Origin: Mantis religiosa | Taxonomy: Eukaryota > Arthropoda > Insecta > Mantodea > Mantidae | Length of the DNA stretch: 64,000 nucleotides | Direction of reading: 5' to 3' | Assembly: GCA_030765055.1 (NCBI GenBank) | Contig: CM060951.1 | Coordinates: 46,978,129-47,042,128 of the forward strand | In this document: one piece after another, positions 1 through 10,686 of the stretch | Layout of the letters: each line of letters opens with the position of its first letter | How positions within the stretch are numbered: position 1 is the first letter of the stretch | The notes under the pieces: model-generated | The model's input: only the letters and a program-made list of their open reading frames with translations | The model's database searches: none | Told to the model about the DNA's origin: nothing | Program-made: the position numbers and the translations under genes

Positions 1-302
<302 letters not shown>

Positions 303-902
303 GCTGATATGTATAATGTATTAAATCTAAGTTTCCATCACTTCAAACAACGCAGTCAATTATTTTGGTGTACGTTTTTTCGTTTGTGTTCTTTAATAGC
401 CTTATTTGTTTCCTCCATTGATAATATCCTATGTTAAGAAATCATTTTATAGAATGTGTGTACACACGAACTATGTTTTTATAAATCACCAAAGTTTCAT
501 AGTTGTCTTCCACTCGTACATGATTACTTGTAACAACTAAACTGAGAACGAACACAGTGTGAAACAGTTGTACCCTTACCATGTGTGTTGGAAGATACGA
601 AAGCTAACGGCAAGTTCTCTCTTGTCCTCGAAGGATTACAGTTTATGACTGGCTTATGGAACTTCGGTGCAATCATAGTCGCCCTCAAAATTATTGCAAT
701 TTTTAACATTCGTACGCTGTAACCCACTACACAAAGTAATCAATTTTAATCAGGTTGTTTACGTAAACAGTTCCCGAAAAATATTACTGTTTCCGCGTTA
801 GGCAGTTTTCGTGTTCTGAGTGTCATTTTACATGGGAAATAGCTCCGTTCCCAAACTTATTTTTCGTTTTTCCAGGTTTCTGGCATATAAGGGGTCCGTT
901 TT
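303..902. other. Unassigned AT-rich sequence
   Basis: Nothing recognisable is present. Open frames are short and lack family motifs. The string ttaggcagtttt occurs near 799 and again at 901, just before the first SINE; the second occurrence became that SINE's target site. Confidence 0.6.
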
Positions 903-930
903 AGGCAGTTTTTATTTTATATATTTTTGT

Positions 931-1160
931 AATTTACGTCCTCCAACTTTGTCATATCGGACGGTGTATGACTTGGGCGATATGATGCATATATGTGTCC
1001 AGGGTCCATGGAGCTTATAGTTACGCGACATTAGTCTTGAAGGATAAGGGAAAACCCCGGAAGAAACCTTATCCAGGCAACTCACCCTGACCGAGATTCG
1101 ATCTCGGTGCCTCCTTGAACGTGAGGCAGACACGCTACCATCTACGCCACCGAGGCGGGC
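931..1160 (-). mobile_element. tRNA-derived SINE, family A, full length
   Basis: Read on the minus strand it begins with the tRNA-like head (gcccgcctcggtggcgtag) and ends in the family tail (ggaggacgtaaa). The 12-bp sequence aggcagttttta lies directly outside both ends (903-914 and 1161-1172), a perfect TSD. The B-box region reads gagatcgaatctc, one change from the family form. Confidence 0.93.
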
Positions 1161-1172
1161 AGGCAGTTTTTA

Positions 1173-2197
1173 CTGTGAGTAGAATAACCAATATGAATGG
1201 TTTACATAACAGGAAATAATTTAATTGCAAAATTAGGTACTTTGTTTAAGTAATGAGTTGTCTGCATAAGTAAGGTAAAAGCCGCCTCTTTGGGGATGTA
1301 AGGTGAGGCATGCTCATAAGTTGGGACGATGCCCTGCACATAAATATCCTGGCGGAGGATGAACCAACGGTTCGGTGTGCCTGTTTATTTAAAGCTCTCT
1401 TCGCGCGCGTTTGCCATTCACATTCTTCTCCCACGTGTCTCTTTCCTTCCTTTCTTATTCTCTCGCTTACTGGCGCACAATCTCCACGTGTATTATTTGT
1501 AGTTCCTCGCCGTCCTTCGGAAAAAAAGAAACTCACGCGCTATTACCGTTCATTTGTTTAATTTTTCGCGTTATAAACAAAAACGAAACAAGTTAGCGAA
1601 GTGCTCAGAGCGAGAGGAACACTTGTGTGTGTTCAAGAATTTATGACATGCACAGCAGATGTCAGGGCGGTTTAAACAACACAGCATTATGTGTGTACTT
1701 TATTACTTTATGGAAAATAATAAAAGGCTGTAAACGCATACATGACGCAAACAATGTTAACTTCATTTTGCGTGTCATGCGGATTCTGCTGTTTAAAAAG
1801 CAGCTTAAAAAACGTATAAAAAGAAGTATAAGAATGTATACGTTTCAGCAACGTTTTATTTATTTCTTTGCATTCTACATTTGCTGATATGACCTAAAGC
1901 TCAGAAAGATGAGTAGTAACTGTCGGAGACTTACAAAGAGTATCTGTGTGCTTATATTTTATTTATAAAGGTTGCACTAATTTAAATATGTTTATACGCT
2001 TTATAATTTTATGCTTGCTTTAATTAATTCATTTTAAAAATACAATATATGAAAATTATTGCAGTCAAAAGTAATAGTCGTATAACTATCAATTTGTCAT
2101 TCAAATAATACGAACATTTAATACTTACATAATTCTAAAAACTGTCACTCCAGAAAGTTATTCAAGAGTATGAAGCAAAATGAAGTAGCCAATCTGT
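1173..2197. other. Unassigned stretch with a CpG/E-box patch
   Basis: No gene is supported. A GC-richer patch (about 1380-1520) has tatttaaa followed by a pyrimidine-rich tract and two cacgtg-type sites, which is weakly promoter-like. The open frames here (83-96 codons) show no known domain. Confidence 0.4.
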
Positions 2198-2295
2198 GTA
2201 GTGCGGGGGTAGCGTGTCTGTCTCGGTGAACTCTAAGCTCTATGGATCCGGCTCAACTGAGCGTCATTTCACCCGTTTCATTCATTGTCGGATTT
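2198..2295 (+). mobile_element. SINE family A, internally deleted
   Basis: The start (gggggtagcgtgtctgtctc) matches the A-box end of the tRNA-like head. It then jumps directly to the tail half (gaactctaagctc onward). About 110 bp including the B box are missing, so this copy could not be transcribed by Pol III in the usual way. Confidence 0.8.
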
Positions 2296-2577
2296 GATCT
2301 AATCCGTTCAAGGATTATTATATACACACTGTTGACACATTATATATCACTGCAATACAAACATAACAACAGAGCACTGACGTAGTAATATTACTACTAT
2401 TATTACTAATGTAAATGTTAATATTGTTTACTTTCAGCACTTACACACTCTTGAAATAAATAACCGTACAACTCAAACCTACTGATCTTAATTCATTAAT
2501 GCATCAAATTTACTATACCTACATATGCCCATGCCTGTATATATAAGTTATAAATAGGGTCCAGAAGTTTTTTTCCC

Positions 2578-2806
2578 CTGTAATTTACGTCCTCCAACAT
2601 TAAGTCATATCGGACGATGAATGGAATGGGTGAAATGATGCACAAATGAGCCCGGGGTCCATGGAGCTTAGATTTACCAGACATTCGTCTTTCAGGATAA
2701 GGGAAAACCCCGGAAAAACCTTATCCAGGTAGCTCGCCCTGACCGAGATTAGAACTCGGGACCTCTTGAACGTGAGGTAGACATGCTACCACCAGGCGGA
2801 CGCCCG
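2578..2806 (-). mobile_element. SINE family A copy
   Basis: Nearly full-length minus-strand copy. The tRNA-like head is damaged at its outer edge (accaggcggacgcccg). The 9-bp repeat gaagttttt at 2564-2572 and 2807-2815 is the likely TSD. Confidence 0.9.
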
Positions 2807-3140
2807 GAAGTTTTTGACGTAAAATTTCTCTAAAAATGAGCTATAAAATATCCTTAAAATATAAAAAATGCACGTCAAATGAAAAAATGTCACAACAAAA
2901 ATTAACAATTTCTTTCATAATAATAAATTAATAACTGTCACAGACAAATAATAATATATATGGTTCGAATAACCATGTTTTAAAATTAACTTTCTTAGTA
3001 AATAATGCAATTATTGCTACTAAATAATAAATTCAAAATTCAATTTTATGCAATATATTTTTCCACCAAACTCTGAAATATACTGTTTCAAACGGGACGC
3101 AGTCGACTGTTTTTGTTTCGGCGTTTCAATTCCACGGTTT

Positions 3141-3316
3141 GGGTGAGTTAGCTGGATAGGGTTTTCCCGGGGGTTTCCCTTATCCTGAAAGACAAATGTC
3201 GGGTAACTCTAAGCTCCTTGGACCCCGGACTCATTTGAGCATCTTTTCACCCATTCCATTCATTCATCGTCCTATATGACTTAACGTTGGAGGACGTAAT
3301 TTTTTTTTTTTTTTTA
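3141..3316 (+). mobile_element. SINE family A, 5'-truncated, T-tract end
   Basis: Starts at gggtgagttagctgg, downstream of the tRNA-like head, and runs to the family tail ggaggacgtaa followed by a run of T. The missing 5' end is what incomplete reverse transcription produces. Confidence 0.88.
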
Positions 3317-3974
3317 AGTTTCAATTTCACAACACAACAAATTTACACACCTCACAAACTACTCTCCCTACTGGGACACTTCACTCCTGAAGTCCCTGCT
3401 GATGCAATCCACACGTATTGAATGATGTAATCGGCGGTTCCTCGAATTGATGCGTTATAAATTCACCAGCACTGTTAGGACGCTGGTCTGAGTTAATTAC
3501 ATGTTTACGAAACTTACAAAGCTACTATTTCATAAAAGATTATGATATAAATGAAATTTTAATCACAGATTATTTAAAAAAATGGGCCAGCGTTAGCTCG
3601 GCCACGGAAATGGAACCTCCCGAAAGCGAGCTACAGATGCAAATGCCCAATAAATTCGTGAAAAGGAAAGAAAATTAAATGACTTTAGTATAAAAATGCG
3701 GAAAAAATGCATTTTGATGATCTATAAAAACCATACATATCTAACGTATTTGTTCCAGAACGAAATTAATTTCCAATAAGCATCGTCTGTGACTACTCAG
3801 ATGACTTTTCATCAAAATCCGGGCCCTAGTTATAAATATTCCCTGGAAATTAACACTTTTGCATTGTTTTCGCTGCCTGTGAACAATGAACAATCTTGTG
3901 CTTATTTGATAATCCTTAATTCTGTTCTCTGTTACCTTATACAGACAAAATAATGTAGGTACACAACTCTTAAA
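3317..3974. other. Unassigned AT-rich sequence
   Basis: No family motif seen. The end of this stretch probably includes the 3' UTR and terminal repeat of the Tc1 remnant that follows, but I could not place that terminus. Confidence 0.5.
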
Positions 3975-4960
3975 CTGAACAAATATTTTATTAACACAAT
4001 GTTGATCCACCCTTTGCTTTTAAAACATTTTCAATCCTGCTTATAACCGATCCATCTAATGAATAAATTCTTGCTAGAGATATATTTTACAACAACAATG
4101 ATTGTTTCAAGCTGCTTAAGGGATAAAGGAGAAGGAAATCTTGGCCTCAATCTCTTTCCCGACTCATCCCAAAATGGCTCAATAATGTTTAGATCTGGAG
4201 ATTAAGAGACCATGGAAGATGTTTAACTTTTTGTTCGTGCTCTCTGAGCCACTCAGCTATTTATCCGGCAATATGAAAGAGACATTGTCATCTGAAATGC
4301 TGGGTTGCCTTGAGGAAACAATGTTTGCACCACTGAGTGCAGATGGTCCAGGACAGGCATTAGGAGTCACTTTATCATTTACATGATGGTAGAACCGACA
4401 TGATGTGCCGCTGATCCACCACATACTTAACAGTTGGCATTAGCAGACTGAATTATAAGCTACTTAAATGTTCTCCAAGCACGTACTCTGCCAGAGATAG
4501 GGAAAAGTGTGAGGCATGATTTGCCACGCCATATAACAGTTTTCTAATCAAGCACGTCGTGACGCCACTGTTTTCTCTTTGTTGTATTGTCTACGATATT
4601 AGCCTAGCAACTGTTTTTTGCCATGTATTTATAACTTGTGAAGCTATTCTGACAAAAGCAGGTTGCCTGATAACATATGGTTGGTTCTGTAGGTAGCTGC
4701 AATAGATTCATGCTTCCTTGATACATTATTCTCAAGGCTCACATGTTTCTTTCGTTTGGTTTCTATTTGCCTTATTTTTTCCTTGACGCTTTATAAGGTT
4801 TTTACAGTCTTACAAGTGTACTGACATAACCTTAAAGACCGTAGAGTAAAGAAGCCAAATTCCGTGATAACTTTATACCATGATACAAAATTCAGTATGC
4901 TGCCATGGACTTTTTCTGCAATAGCTGGTAGTTCCGAAGTATCCAATGAATAGCTGCACC
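3975..4960 (-). pseudogene. Degraded Tc1-like transposase
   Basis: The minus strand around 4110-4200 translates to SPDLNIIEPFWDE, the region around the last catalytic acid of Tc1-family DDE transposases, followed by a recognisable C-terminus (SPLSLKQLE) and stop codons. Near 4300-4345 another frame gives VLDHLHSVVQTLFPQGNPAF, the segment just before the second catalytic Asp; the expected DDN is reached only by changing frame. Near 4420-4450 MPTVKY matches the family's conserved PTVK stretch. The N-terminal helix-turn-helix part (4620-4950) is barely readable. Several stops and frameshifts make it non-functional. Terminal inverted repeats were not located, so both borders are approximate. Confidence 0.8.
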
Positions 4961-5251
4961 TTTTTACTTTCCAACTGTTTATATACCAGCTCTAACCGCG
5001 AAAGGAGATAAGCTACCGAAAGTATTATTTAGTGAACGATGATGAAATCATCGAGACTTTCTCCTGAAAAAAATGAAGTTGAGAGGTGCACATAAATTCA
5101 GTAATGTTAATAATGGCTTATACTGAGGATGAAGTCCATAGAATTAATATACGTCGTTTTCGTTTTCATACCTCAACTATTCAATGAATTAGAATATCCC
5201 GATCACGAATTTAGGAGTCCCGTCATGTATTCAGGAGCAATCGTCACAGAA
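4961..5251. other. Unassigned sequence before the LINE insertion
   Basis: Contains no recognisable motif. It ends in the target site of the following LINE. Confidence 0.5.
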
Positions 5252-5266
5252 TGCATTTCTATAATC

Positions 5267-6043
5267 ATCAGCATCATCATTATCCTCAAGGATTGGGCCG
5301 TTTGACTCGTTCCGTTCTCTTCAAGAGCCTACTGATCCTTCCAGCGTAGAGCTGGGCGTCCCACATCACACTTTCCCTTCGGCATATAATCTAAAACTCT
5401 TCTTGGAAGTCGTTCGCGTCCATTCTTAAAATATGATTTTTCCATTCATTTTTGTTCTTTATTATTTTACTGTTTAAATTAAAAATCTCAAACTCTTCTC
5501 TTATTTTTTCGTTTCTTAAGTGGTCTATTCTTTTATAACCTGCCACGCTTCTCAAAAATCTCATCTCTGCCGATTCTAGCTGTTTGCGTTGGTTCTTTGC
5601 CAGTGTCCATATTTCGGAACCGTATGTTAACGTTGGGACTGCCATTATCTTATAAAATTTCATCTGTGTTTCCTTTCGTGTTTTCCTGTACAGCGTTCTT
5701 ATTATAGTCCCACACATTTGATTGAATCTGTTTAATTTCACCTCCATATCCTTGTTGTTATTTGTTACTGTTACTGTGTAGCCTAGGTAGTTAAAACTAT
5801 TAACCTGTTCTATTATTTTATTGTTTATAACTATTTTTGTTCTTATTTTGTTCTTTCCTCTATAAGCCATTACTTTAGTTTTGTGTTCTGAGATTGAAAG
5901 ATTATATGTTTCCGCTATGTTGTTTAAACTATATACTGCTCTTTGTATGTCATCTTCTGAGTGGGATATTATCACTTGATCATCAGCAAATAATACTGTA
6001 TTTAAAATTATGTTTCCATTCAGTAATTTTTTTAATACTTTGC
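5267..6043 (-). mobile_element. 5'-truncated non-LTR retrotransposon (RT C-terminal half)
   Basis: The minus strand carries an open frame (about 6042 to 5391) beginning inside the reverse transcriptase. LFADDQVIISHSEDD contains the FADD catalytic pair, followed by SFNYLGYTV and the thumb region with YGSEIWTLAKNQ and AEMRFLRSVAGYK. The frame is intact for about 210 codons and then stops; remnants of the usual C-terminal tail follow in another frame. The element ends on this strand in a GAT-rich tail (5267-5285). A perfect 15-bp TSD (tgcatttctataatc) sits at 5252-5266 and 6044-6058. The open frame and perfect TSD suggest a fairly young, 5'-truncated insertion. The clade (RTE, CR1 or Jockey-like) is not resolved by eye. 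Confidence 0.92.
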
Positions 6044-6261
6044 TGCATTTCTATAATCGTTTAATATATTAATAGAGCTATGCAATTTTCAGTCGGGTAA
6101 AATACGTTCTAGAATATTCAAACATTTTTCGAGTCGTTATTTGATGCTCCATTTATGAGCATTAAACAACACATTCAGAAATACCACTGAATTGGTCAAC
6201 CTTACCCTACGTCTTAAATTACAAAGAACTATAGGATTAGGAATTTAAGGAGGGAATTCGG

Positions 6262-6511
6262 TACGTAAGCCATCATGCTGGGCTCATTGTTCCTATGCCA
6301 CCAAGTTGGCACCCCCAGAAGGAAGGATGAGGTGAAGGAGACATAGGGTGGAGGGACAGGAAATTCGGGGGATGTAATTAACCTACCAGCATTCGCCTAG
6401 CAACCCGGGAAAAGCCGCGAAAATAACCATGGGTCAGGTAGATCGGCCAGGGGAATCGAACCCGGGCCTCCGAATGCGGACCACAGACCAAACCGCCTGA
6501 GCCATCCTGAA
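6262..6511 (-). mobile_element. tRNA-derived SINE, family B
   Basis: The minus strand reads ggatggctcaggcggtttgg (A box-like) and then gggttcgattcccctgg (B box), about the right spacing for a tRNA head. A non-tRNA body of roughly 180 bp follows. The head resembles no other SINE in the window. The left boundary is uncertain because no TSD was found. Confidence 0.6.
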
Positions 6512-7963
6512 CTGTAAGTTTCAGTCACTGTGATTTCTCTTAACTTGGCACCAATAATAATTTGACCCTTTGAAGGTATCAAATGTGTTTCACTGTCCTG
6601 TTGTTTACACTTTCAGAACAACTAAAGTACAAATATACCATAAGACATTCTACTATGTGTACCTCTGTCCATACCTGAAGTTCTTATTACAACTTCAGCA
6701 TAGAAAATCTCTTTCATAAATATGTCTGAAACCGCAGTATTTACACTTTTGTCCACCCACTTTGTTCTTTTGCTATTTGATCTGAGAGGGTTCCATGTCA
6801 TTAGGAATAAACTTTTTCTACGATAATGTAGCTAGCTTTTCATACTACCTACTGAATTATGTGCCGGTTCCATAAGAAGTGCTTACGTCTCACTTGACTG
6901 GCAGCTATTCAAGTGAGGTACAAGCAGACTTGACGATCACAGCGTTATCCATACGTTTGCTCGGCTGAGCACCGGAAAATAAATTATTTCTGCATTGGCA
7001 CAGGTGACTAAAACTGTGTCCTTTTAGTAACTCCTCCTACTCCCCTCTACCTTTAATGTGAATCAGCTTCACCTAGTTTCTGTAGGTTAGTAGGAAAATT
7101 GCACTAAGCAATCATCGGCCATTTGCCAAACAAACACTTTCTTTTGCATCTATAACTCTTCTGATTCATTTATCTGTAATAATTATTATCAAAGTTGGAT
7201 CTTAATCACCAAAAGAATTTGTAAACTGCCTATAATTGTTTTTAAATATGTTTAAAAGCATAATTAGTACTGAAACTTATTACAATTATGCACAATAAAT
7301 TCTAAATTAATTTACACGCAGATGTAAACGTCATTATAGGAAAAGGAGTGGAGTATCTGTAAGGATAATGATAAAACAATTCTGAAAATTATATACATTT
7401 ATAAGTATTTGTTCCGAGTTCCTGATTGAGTAATCTAAAAAGCGACTTTAAGAGAACTTTTAAAAATGACTTTATAGCAAATGACACCACACAAGTACAA
7501 GAAAAACTACAATATGACTACGCCCGTATTAAAATGACAAAGGCAAGAAACTAACCTGTCTCATTTCTGGGACATTATAACTTGAATACATAATCATAAT
7601 TACATTTGCTGTTTTGACAAGGGCTGTGATGTTTTAATGCGAGTAAAATATATATTTTCTACGTTTAATAAAGACATTTTTCTTTGAAAAGTTATCCTCA
7701 TATAAGTTGTCAACAACATGAAGTTGTTACATCTATATTCAATGTAAATATCATATGAGTATATTAAAACAAGGCATATCTGATTACTCAGGAGAGTACT
7801 ACAAACAATTTTTTTTAACATTATTTCTAATACTGCATCATAAAGGTTTACGTATCACTCCCATGTTTAAGCGAAAAGAAACAAATGAAATATAAGAAAA
7901 AGCAGTTGTTAAGGGCTTGCTAACGGTATTAGAAATGTAATATATTATAGAAGATTGTAAACG
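6512..7963. other. Unassigned AT-rich stretch
   Basis: About 1.4 kb with only short open frames and no recognisable domain, repeat head or terminal repeat. Confidence 0.5.
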
Positions 7964-8119
7964 CTGGCCCCGTAGCTCAGTCGGTAGAGCACCTGCCTGC
8001 CGTGCTAGGGGTCCCGAGTTCGATTCCCGGCGGTAGGGGTGGGGATTTTTCTCCGACCAAGATAATTCCTCATCTTCCCCAGAGTCTGGGAGTATCAATG
8101 AGAGTGTGAATGTGTGCAT
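7964..8119 (+). mobile_element. tRNA-derived SINE, family C
   Basis: The head reads ggccccgtagctcagtcgg with gtagagc (A box, 7973-7988) and gagttcgattccc (B box, 8016-8028). The 3' acceptor half does not pair with the 5' end and the sequence runs into a body (gggatttttctccgacc) typical of a SINE rather than a tRNA gene. No clear TSD; the right end is approximate. Confidence 0.68.
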
Positions 8120-8574
8120 GATCTAATGATTAGAACCTAACGTTTACAAGTTAACACCTTAAACGTGTTCCAATATGACGTGTTCCAATACCCCCGATAT
8201 GACCGCGGGGTATAAATGATAAGAAAAAAATTGTAAAGAACGAATAAATCATATGCAATAGTTCTTGAACTTTCGATTTGCTCTGATGTAAGAGGCGTTT
8301 TTAGACGCATTTCACTTAGTGACATATGCTTAGTGTCCGTAAGCTGTTTCCTAAACTTTTTATGTCAACAGACATACTCGTTAATTCCCTTTAGCTCACT
8401 CTCTTCTCACACGTTCCTTTCTTTTTCATTTTCCACTTTCTCGATCTCTGTTTCCATCTTTATATATCTCTGTGCAACGCACACGACATGTGATGTTTTT
8501 AAAAAGATAATAAAAACAGTTCTATTTTTCTGAAATGTTGATAAAAAGAAATTAAGCATACAAACTTTTACCAT
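8120..8574. other. Unassigned sequence
   Basis: AT-rich and pyrimidine-rich near 8400-8460. A long minus-strand open frame crosses from here into the next SINE, which argues it is not a real gene. Confidence 0.5.
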
Positions 8575-8584
8575 TTCTTTATGT

Positions 8585-8847
8585 ATGGTCCGCGCCGTAG
8601 GTGAGTGGCTAGATCGCTTGACTCTCACCATCGCGGTTCGGGTTGGATCCCAGACGACCACAAAGTGAGATTCGTGATGGACAACACGGGGGTGGCGCGG
8701 CTTTTTTCCGGGATCTCCTGTTTTCCCCGTCATCTCATTCCACCGCTGCTCCATCTTCAGTGCTATCATCAGTATCACCACCTGCGATGCCGCCAAGTAG
8801 CCGAAAAACTACTTATTCATTCATTCCTCACTCCATCATTCATTCAA
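8585..8847 (+). mobile_element. tRNA-derived SINE, family D
   Basis: A tRNA-like head (gcgccgtaggtgagtggcta, then cggttcgggttggatccc) is followed by a body (caaagtgagattcgtg, ccgggatctcctg) shared with the copies at 44.3 kb and 55.1 kb. The tail is a (cattcatt)n-type run. A perfect 10-bp TSD (ttctttatgt) flanks it at 8575-8584 and 8848-8857. Confidence 0.9.
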
Positions 8848-8857
8848 TTCTTTATGT

Positions 8858-9874
8858 TTGAAATACTATAGAAATAACACCGACAATTTCTAATGGTACC
8901 ATATTCAGAAAGTGAAATAGTATAGTATAGTATAGTAGAGTACATAGAAGCTTTAGTTCCTCAAAGCAGTAGTGCACAAAAAGCTTTAAGACATATTTCT
9001 GAAAGAATTTGGGCATTCTATTGTACACTACAATTCCTAAGGGTTGTTCGCTGCAAAACACATTACAAATCTAATCTTCTAGAAATATGAATGTTGCCGA
9101 TCATGTGTGTTATGACACATCCTGTTTACATGTTATAATATCCTTAATATACACATTAATTTATCTACGCAGAACAAATGCAGCATTAAAATATTCAAAA
9201 TCTTGGGAGGTACAAGTAACATCCGTGGTTTTCCCCACCCCGTACACCATTTTATTTTATATAGGTTTGCTAATGGACAATAGATGTCTAATTTTGAACC
9301 GTGGTTCCTTACAGTTCATCTACCCACTTAAGTCATATTTCAAAGGGAAGGATGTTTATATGGGGCGGAAGACGTTTATTATACCGACATTGCAACGCCA
9401 GACTACATAAATTTGCAGTGTGGAACTCCATGACCGTTTATTTATGAGTGCTACTGTTATCGAGATTTGCGAAGGAGAAGGCAATAACTATACTATTTCG
9501 GGAAATGATCTCATTTTAAAAGATTATATTCAGTATTCGACTGTATTATTATGTTTGCATCTGGGACACCGTTAAGGAGATGGTCAATGTGTATTCGATT
9601 ACTAGATTTAATTTAAAAAGCCCTAAGGCATGTGTGTCTTAGATTTTCTGATAATATAATAACGAAATATGAAATGTGGTAATTAACAGATTGCATATTA
9701 AAATGAGAGCTATTCGAAGATCAAAAAGTGAGAATTGTAATAAATTCACATACTATAAACTACCTTCAGCATAGAAATGTTCTGTTATTTCTCGTTTTCT
9801 CAAAGCGATCTAGCAATTGCAAATTAATTGTTCTTTCACGTTAGCCGTGTTTAGGGCAAGGTTTGGAGCGGTAC
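8858..9874. other. Unassigned stretch with a small pentanucleotide repeat
   Basis: A short (tatag)n tract lies at about 8917-8938. An open frame at 9087-9410 (107 codons) has no recognisable domain and no visible splice context, so it is left uncalled. Confidence 0.5.
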
Positions 9875-9947
9875 AGATTGAAAATGCCATGACCAAGAGA
9901 TCTGTGGTTCAATTCCCCTCGATGGCACTGAATTTTCAGTCTGAAAC
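9875..9947 (+). repeat. Collapsed copy of palindromic tRNA-like element
   Basis: The left arm (cagattgaaaatgccatg) is followed almost at once by the right arm: atctgtggttcaattccc with the B-box-like motif, then actgaattttcagtctg. The arm ends are inverted copies of one another. It looks like a deletion derivative of the family whose large copies lie at 29.76, 47.94 and 56.4 kb. Confidence 0.7.
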
Positions 9948-10198
9948 TCCTTACAAATCTAGTAATTCAATAAAATAACAATCGCTAGAGTTTAACACAA
10001 CAAATAACCTTAAAATCTTGCAACATCTACAAGAAGCCAGTGAGGATTCTTTCCACCCTTAATGAGGTCAAAATAATCTGAAAACCATCATAGTTAGACG
10101 GAAAAGAATCCAACAAAAGGTTAGATCTCTTTTAGGTATTCAATTAATTTACATGTTTTGTAACAACCTAAACATAAAAAAAGTTTTTACATGAAGAA

Positions 10199-10285
<87 letters not shown>
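10199..10285. repeat. (TG)n microsatellite
   Basis: About 86 bp of uninterrupted TG dinucleotide. The Cys-Val open frame crossing it is an artefact. Confidence 0.98.
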
Positions 10286-10290
<5 letters not shown>

Positions 10291-10686
10291 TACCTTCCAT
10301 ACAGATTATAATGAACATTTATAAATTTATAATTTTTATTCCTCACCCCAAACTACTCTTTAAACATGAAATGATCATTCTTCCTGATTTTCTAAAAGTA
10401 GAAAAGTTGATTTTAATAACTTTCATCAAAATGCCATGTAATATACAGAGTGTCCATAAAGTTTTTCCAACATTAGAACTTCCTACAGAATGAAATCTAT
10501 TACAGCTAGAGTTGTGTGGTTTGTGGCAGATGAAAGACAAACTCTCAAATCTTATACATACCGTTAGTGCACTTCCACAGCTGAATATCTTAGATATTCG
10601 ATTTCTCGCTATTCATTCTGCAGTATTTCATGGGTCATGCTTGCAATAAGTTATGAGTTATCCTTCTTCTCAATGTGCTCATATCA

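Noticed and set aside
1246..1536. 96-codon minus-strand frame opposite an 83-codon plus-strand frame
   Set aside because: Both strands are open over the same pyrimidine-rich patch, a typical compositional artefact.
7965..8036. Functional tRNA gene at the family C head
   Set aside because: The A and B boxes are good, but the 5' and 3' ends do not form an acceptor stem and a SINE body follows.
7950..8150. Inverted repeat tgtaaacg/cgtttaca flanking the family C SINE
   Set aside because: Only 8 bp and not at the SINE borders; expected by chance in AT-rich sequence.
8407..8796. 129-codon minus-strand open frame
   Set aside because: More than half of it is antisense to the family D SINE; the same antisense peptide appears at the SINE copy at 44.3 kb, so it reflects the repeat.
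10191..10493. Open frame with a long Cys-Val repeat
   Set aside because: It is the translation of the (TG)n tract plus random extension.
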